From Nomia melanderi (Eukaryota > Arthropoda > Insecta > Hymenoptera > Halictidae): DNA of 64,000 nucleotides. This document shows positions 61,221 through 64,000 of this stretch, one piece after another. Below the pieces are notes generated by a model. The model saw only the letters and a list, made by a program, of their open reading frames with translations. It was not told the DNA's origin and did no database searches. The stretch is taken from positions 8,859,501-8,923,500 of the forward strand of contig NC_135003.1 in assembly GCF_051020985.1 (NCBI RefSeq), given 5' to 3'. The translations under genes and the position numbers were made by a program. Each line of letters opens with the position of its first letter. Position 1 is the first letter of the stretch.

Positions 61221-63800
61221 GAACATTCAGAAAGTTGATATTTCAAAGTTGTTTGTCGTAGTATTTAGTTGCTGTTAGTGAGTAATGTAAGTTTAGTGCC
61301 ACGCATTGCAAAATATATTAGAGTGTACTCTGTATTGTGTTTTACGTGTTTTGTCCGATGAAACGTATTCATCGAGTAATTCGATTCCTTCGGGACAAGA
61401 GATTCAGCGCGAGGAATTGTACGTTGGAAATGAATCCAGGTGTCATTATAATGGTAAAATGGATGTAATCCGCATTATCAAGCTGTTACCGTTTTCCCGT
61501 AATTTTCTATGTAATTGTATGATATCCGCGATGCAGTGTGAACTTTTCCTGACAGCTACGGTAACTTATTACAACTTGAACGGATGCTATCTGGCTTGGA
61601 ATGTATCGAAGACGGTAATGCATGTAGAAAATTATGCTTTTTGTTCGAAACAACGGGTTCGTGATACGTATTATAATTCTAGTTAACGAATGCGAGGGAC
61701 GTCTGTAGGTAAATCGCTCCATCTCGCTCTTTCGTCGTCATCTTCCTATCTCTCCCACTTCCCTTCGACAAATAGCAAAATTTCTTATCTTCTAGCGGTA
61801 AAACTAAAATCTAACAAAACTTGGAAAAAATGAATAATTCTTCTACTTGTTGCTACTATGTCCATATAATTACGTAGTTAATCTGAAGAAACTACAATAA
61901 AAAGGCATTGTACAATATCCGATAGAAATTTACGAATCTCTTTGCTATCCCATACAAAATATAAAAGATTGACAATAAACGGGATTGCGAATCACTAATA
62001 TCCACGATTATTTTCGTATCTAGTTTACGTTCTGTTCGTATCGGCGCGGTTATCGTCGCGAGAAACGAAGGCGAACCGTTTGGTTCGATTGGTCGTTTTT
62101 GCAACAGACGAAATTAACCGTGGCAAATCTTTATAGGCCGTTTACGATGCTGCAGAGCGATTTGTAACACGAGAAGCACAAGCGTTAGCACGATACCCGG
62201 CGGGTGAAAGAAGTCGACGCTCGTATTTACCGAATTGTTTTCGACTCCATTAACCGGCACCGCTCTTTCCGAACGTAAGAATGGGAACGAAGCGATTAGT
62301 TCTGTTGAGCGCGCCCTCTTTCGAACTTCCTTTCCCGCCGTTGTTAATTACACTTCTGCCGATGAGAGCTGTAACCTAATCGAAAAAGTCGTTTGTCGTT
62401 GTCCGCCGTTCTACAGCGTTTCACGAATTTTTCGGAGTCCCCGGATTCGATTCGTTATGAAAATTCACTCGCGTTCTTTAACATTCGCTCGCATTCCGTT
62501 TGCTCCTCAATTGAAACATTTTTTCTTACGGTTAATGTAATCATACAATATTTAACCGTACCGGCTGAGTTAATTAACTGTTTGAAGTAGTGGAATTCGA
62601 GTTGAGAAAACAAAGAACAAATGTAATCTATTCTTGAGTTGTAAAGAGTAATTTCATTTGCGCCCCATATACACGCGGGGCTGTTAAATTAAACCGTTAC
62701 ATAAAGAGCAGAACATTCTGAAAAACGCGAACTCGTTCCTCGACGTTCCCAGAGTCGGCTCAAGGATTGTTTGAAATTGTCCTTTGATTAGGTTCGAATT
62801 TCTGCCGTGCGAAAACTCTTCGTTAAGTTGCAGATATAATTAATGGAAAGTTTCGCAGAATACACGCGACCGGAATTCAAGCACCGGCGAACGAATTCGT
62901 GTTTCACTGTGTTCTACATGATTATTCGATTAAACTGACGGTTGTTTTGCGGCAGCGCTGCATTCCAACTTGCTCACAATACTTATTAATGTACATAGTA
63001 TTCATACGCTTCGTGTGAACATCACATTCAATGGGACTTGAAAAGCCACGCTAATTCGTCCACGAATTTTTCTGTTAAAAAATGCAGCGTGTTTGTTTAA
63101 TAGAAAGGATTAATGTTGTTATCGAAAATAATAAAAAGATCAGAATACTGAAATTACCGTGTAGAACAAAATAAATTTAAATTGAAACTACGAAAGAATA
63201 CAAAATTAGAATAACGAATTAATTTACGTAAGGATTTTGAGAGAAAAGAAGATATTCCTCGTTACTGTTCATTCAGCAAAAGGTTTGAACTTTCTAAATT
63301 CGGCAGGGAATTAGTAAAACATGAGAACTATCTTAATGCCAAGAAACTTCTTAACATTCGAACCACGCATCAAAACACTAAAACTAAACAATTAGTCAAT
63401 TAAATAATTCAAAACCCATTACTACAACATTCTATATCCCAGTTCAATAACCTAGTATACAAATAAAATATTCCACTCGATAAAGTTATTCGAAGAAACA
63501 AACTGTAACTCGGATATCGACGATCAAACAGACATTCAGCCCTTCAGCCATCGATCATTCGAAAAACAATTCCCATCGAAGTAAGTCCCGTTATTTTATT
63601 CACAATTTTTCCACCAGCGATCAACCAGAAAGGATACGACTGCGACCGAATTGCGTGACTCATCCATACCCGTCCGAAACCGTATCGTTCCCGGAAACGA
63701 CAGTCGCCGTTGGGCGAAAGTTTATAAAATTCCCCGCCGCGGGATATCGTTCCCATAAAACTTTTACACTGTTTTATACAATTTCATTACAGACTCTCCG
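61221..63800. other. Non-coding block
   Basis: The + frame at 61306-61686 (126 codons, starting from a non-ATG codon) is balanced in composition but has no recognised domain. A short minus frame overlaps it, and a TTAA element lies just upstream. The frame at 62235-62540 (101 codons) is likewise unrecognised. The rest is AT-rich with no visible structure. Confidence 0.45.
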
Positions 63801-63832
63801 TCGTATATATATATATACGTATATATATATAT
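63801..63832. repeat. TA-rich microsatellite with a central CG
   Basis: (TA)n runs on both sides of a central ACGT (TATATATACGTATATATATA core) make it nearly palindromic. It is likely length-polymorphic and easily melted. Confidence 0.85.
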
Positions 63833-64000
63833 TGTTCTCTTTTTCCGCCATAGAATATTAAAACTACCCCCGCGCGTTCCCGGCGCTACGCGCGGCGGCC
63901 GTTCCGTTCGCGCGAAATACGATTGCAAGACACGGACAGAAAAGTTCTGCGGGAAACGCAAACGCGACTGATATTAAACTAATTCCTTTAAAAAACTTCG
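63833..64000. other. GC-rich end of window
   Basis: CGCGCGTTCCCGGCGCTACG and similar CpG-dense DNA. Nothing else was recognised. Confidence 0.5.

Noticed and set aside
1..64000. CRISPR arrays, rRNA, prophage or bacterial operons
   Set aside because: No regularly spaced direct repeats, no rRNA signatures and no collinear long ORFs. The composition and splice-like signals point to a eukaryote.

Overview
The window looks like non-coding DNA from an invertebrate nuclear genome, most likely an insect and possibly a hymenopteran (bee or ant). This is inferred from composition and is not proven. CpG is abundant rather than depleted. GC-rich patches of a few hundred to about 1500 bases alternate with AT-rich stretches. 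No bacterial operon structure, Shine-Dalgarno-spaced genes or vertebrate-type repeats are visible. No open frame could be matched to a known protein family. The long frames all lie in GC-rich or low-complexity DNA, often open on both strands at once, which is what chance produces there. I read the window as intergenic DNA or a very large intron, perhaps around a developmentally regulated gene. No protein-coding gene is called with confidence.

The best supported features are mobile-element relics and simple repeats. A family of miniature elements flanked by TTAA, piggyBac-like in architecture, is present as three near-full copies: 35067-35317 (251 bp), 44271-44517 (247 bp) and 60970-61220 (251 bp, with perfect 17-bp terminal inverted repeats). 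A one-ended relative begins at 31179. A longer AT-rich segment, 9211-9751, may also be TTAA-bounded. The tandem repeats are a (GA)n-rich tract at 10050-10252, (GA)25 at 54287-54336, a ~15-bp minisatellite at 17766-18029, a 21-bp repeat at 21582-21629, a ~37-bp duplication at 3195-3276, a run of 19 G at 38895-38913 and a TA tract at 63801-63832.

The most gene-like segment is 22592-22951: a GC-rich, promoter-like stretch followed by a continuous frame whose last ~46 codons look protein-like, with an acceptor-like AG at 22793-22794. It may be a first or isoform-specific exon, or a short ORF in a leader, but I do not recognise the product. Other places with gene-control signals are a 23-bp palindrome carrying two CACGTG E-boxes (51927-51949), a CpG-rich patch with repeated CACGTC half-sites and a CCAAT box (41160-41360), a second promoter-like patch (43910-44160), a long one-strand pyrimidine tract ending in tandem splice-acceptor-like sites (36050-36775), and a cluster of strong splice signals around 57300-57367.

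The rest is described in block entries. The MITE family and the 22.8-kb candidate exon are the two observations most worth following up.
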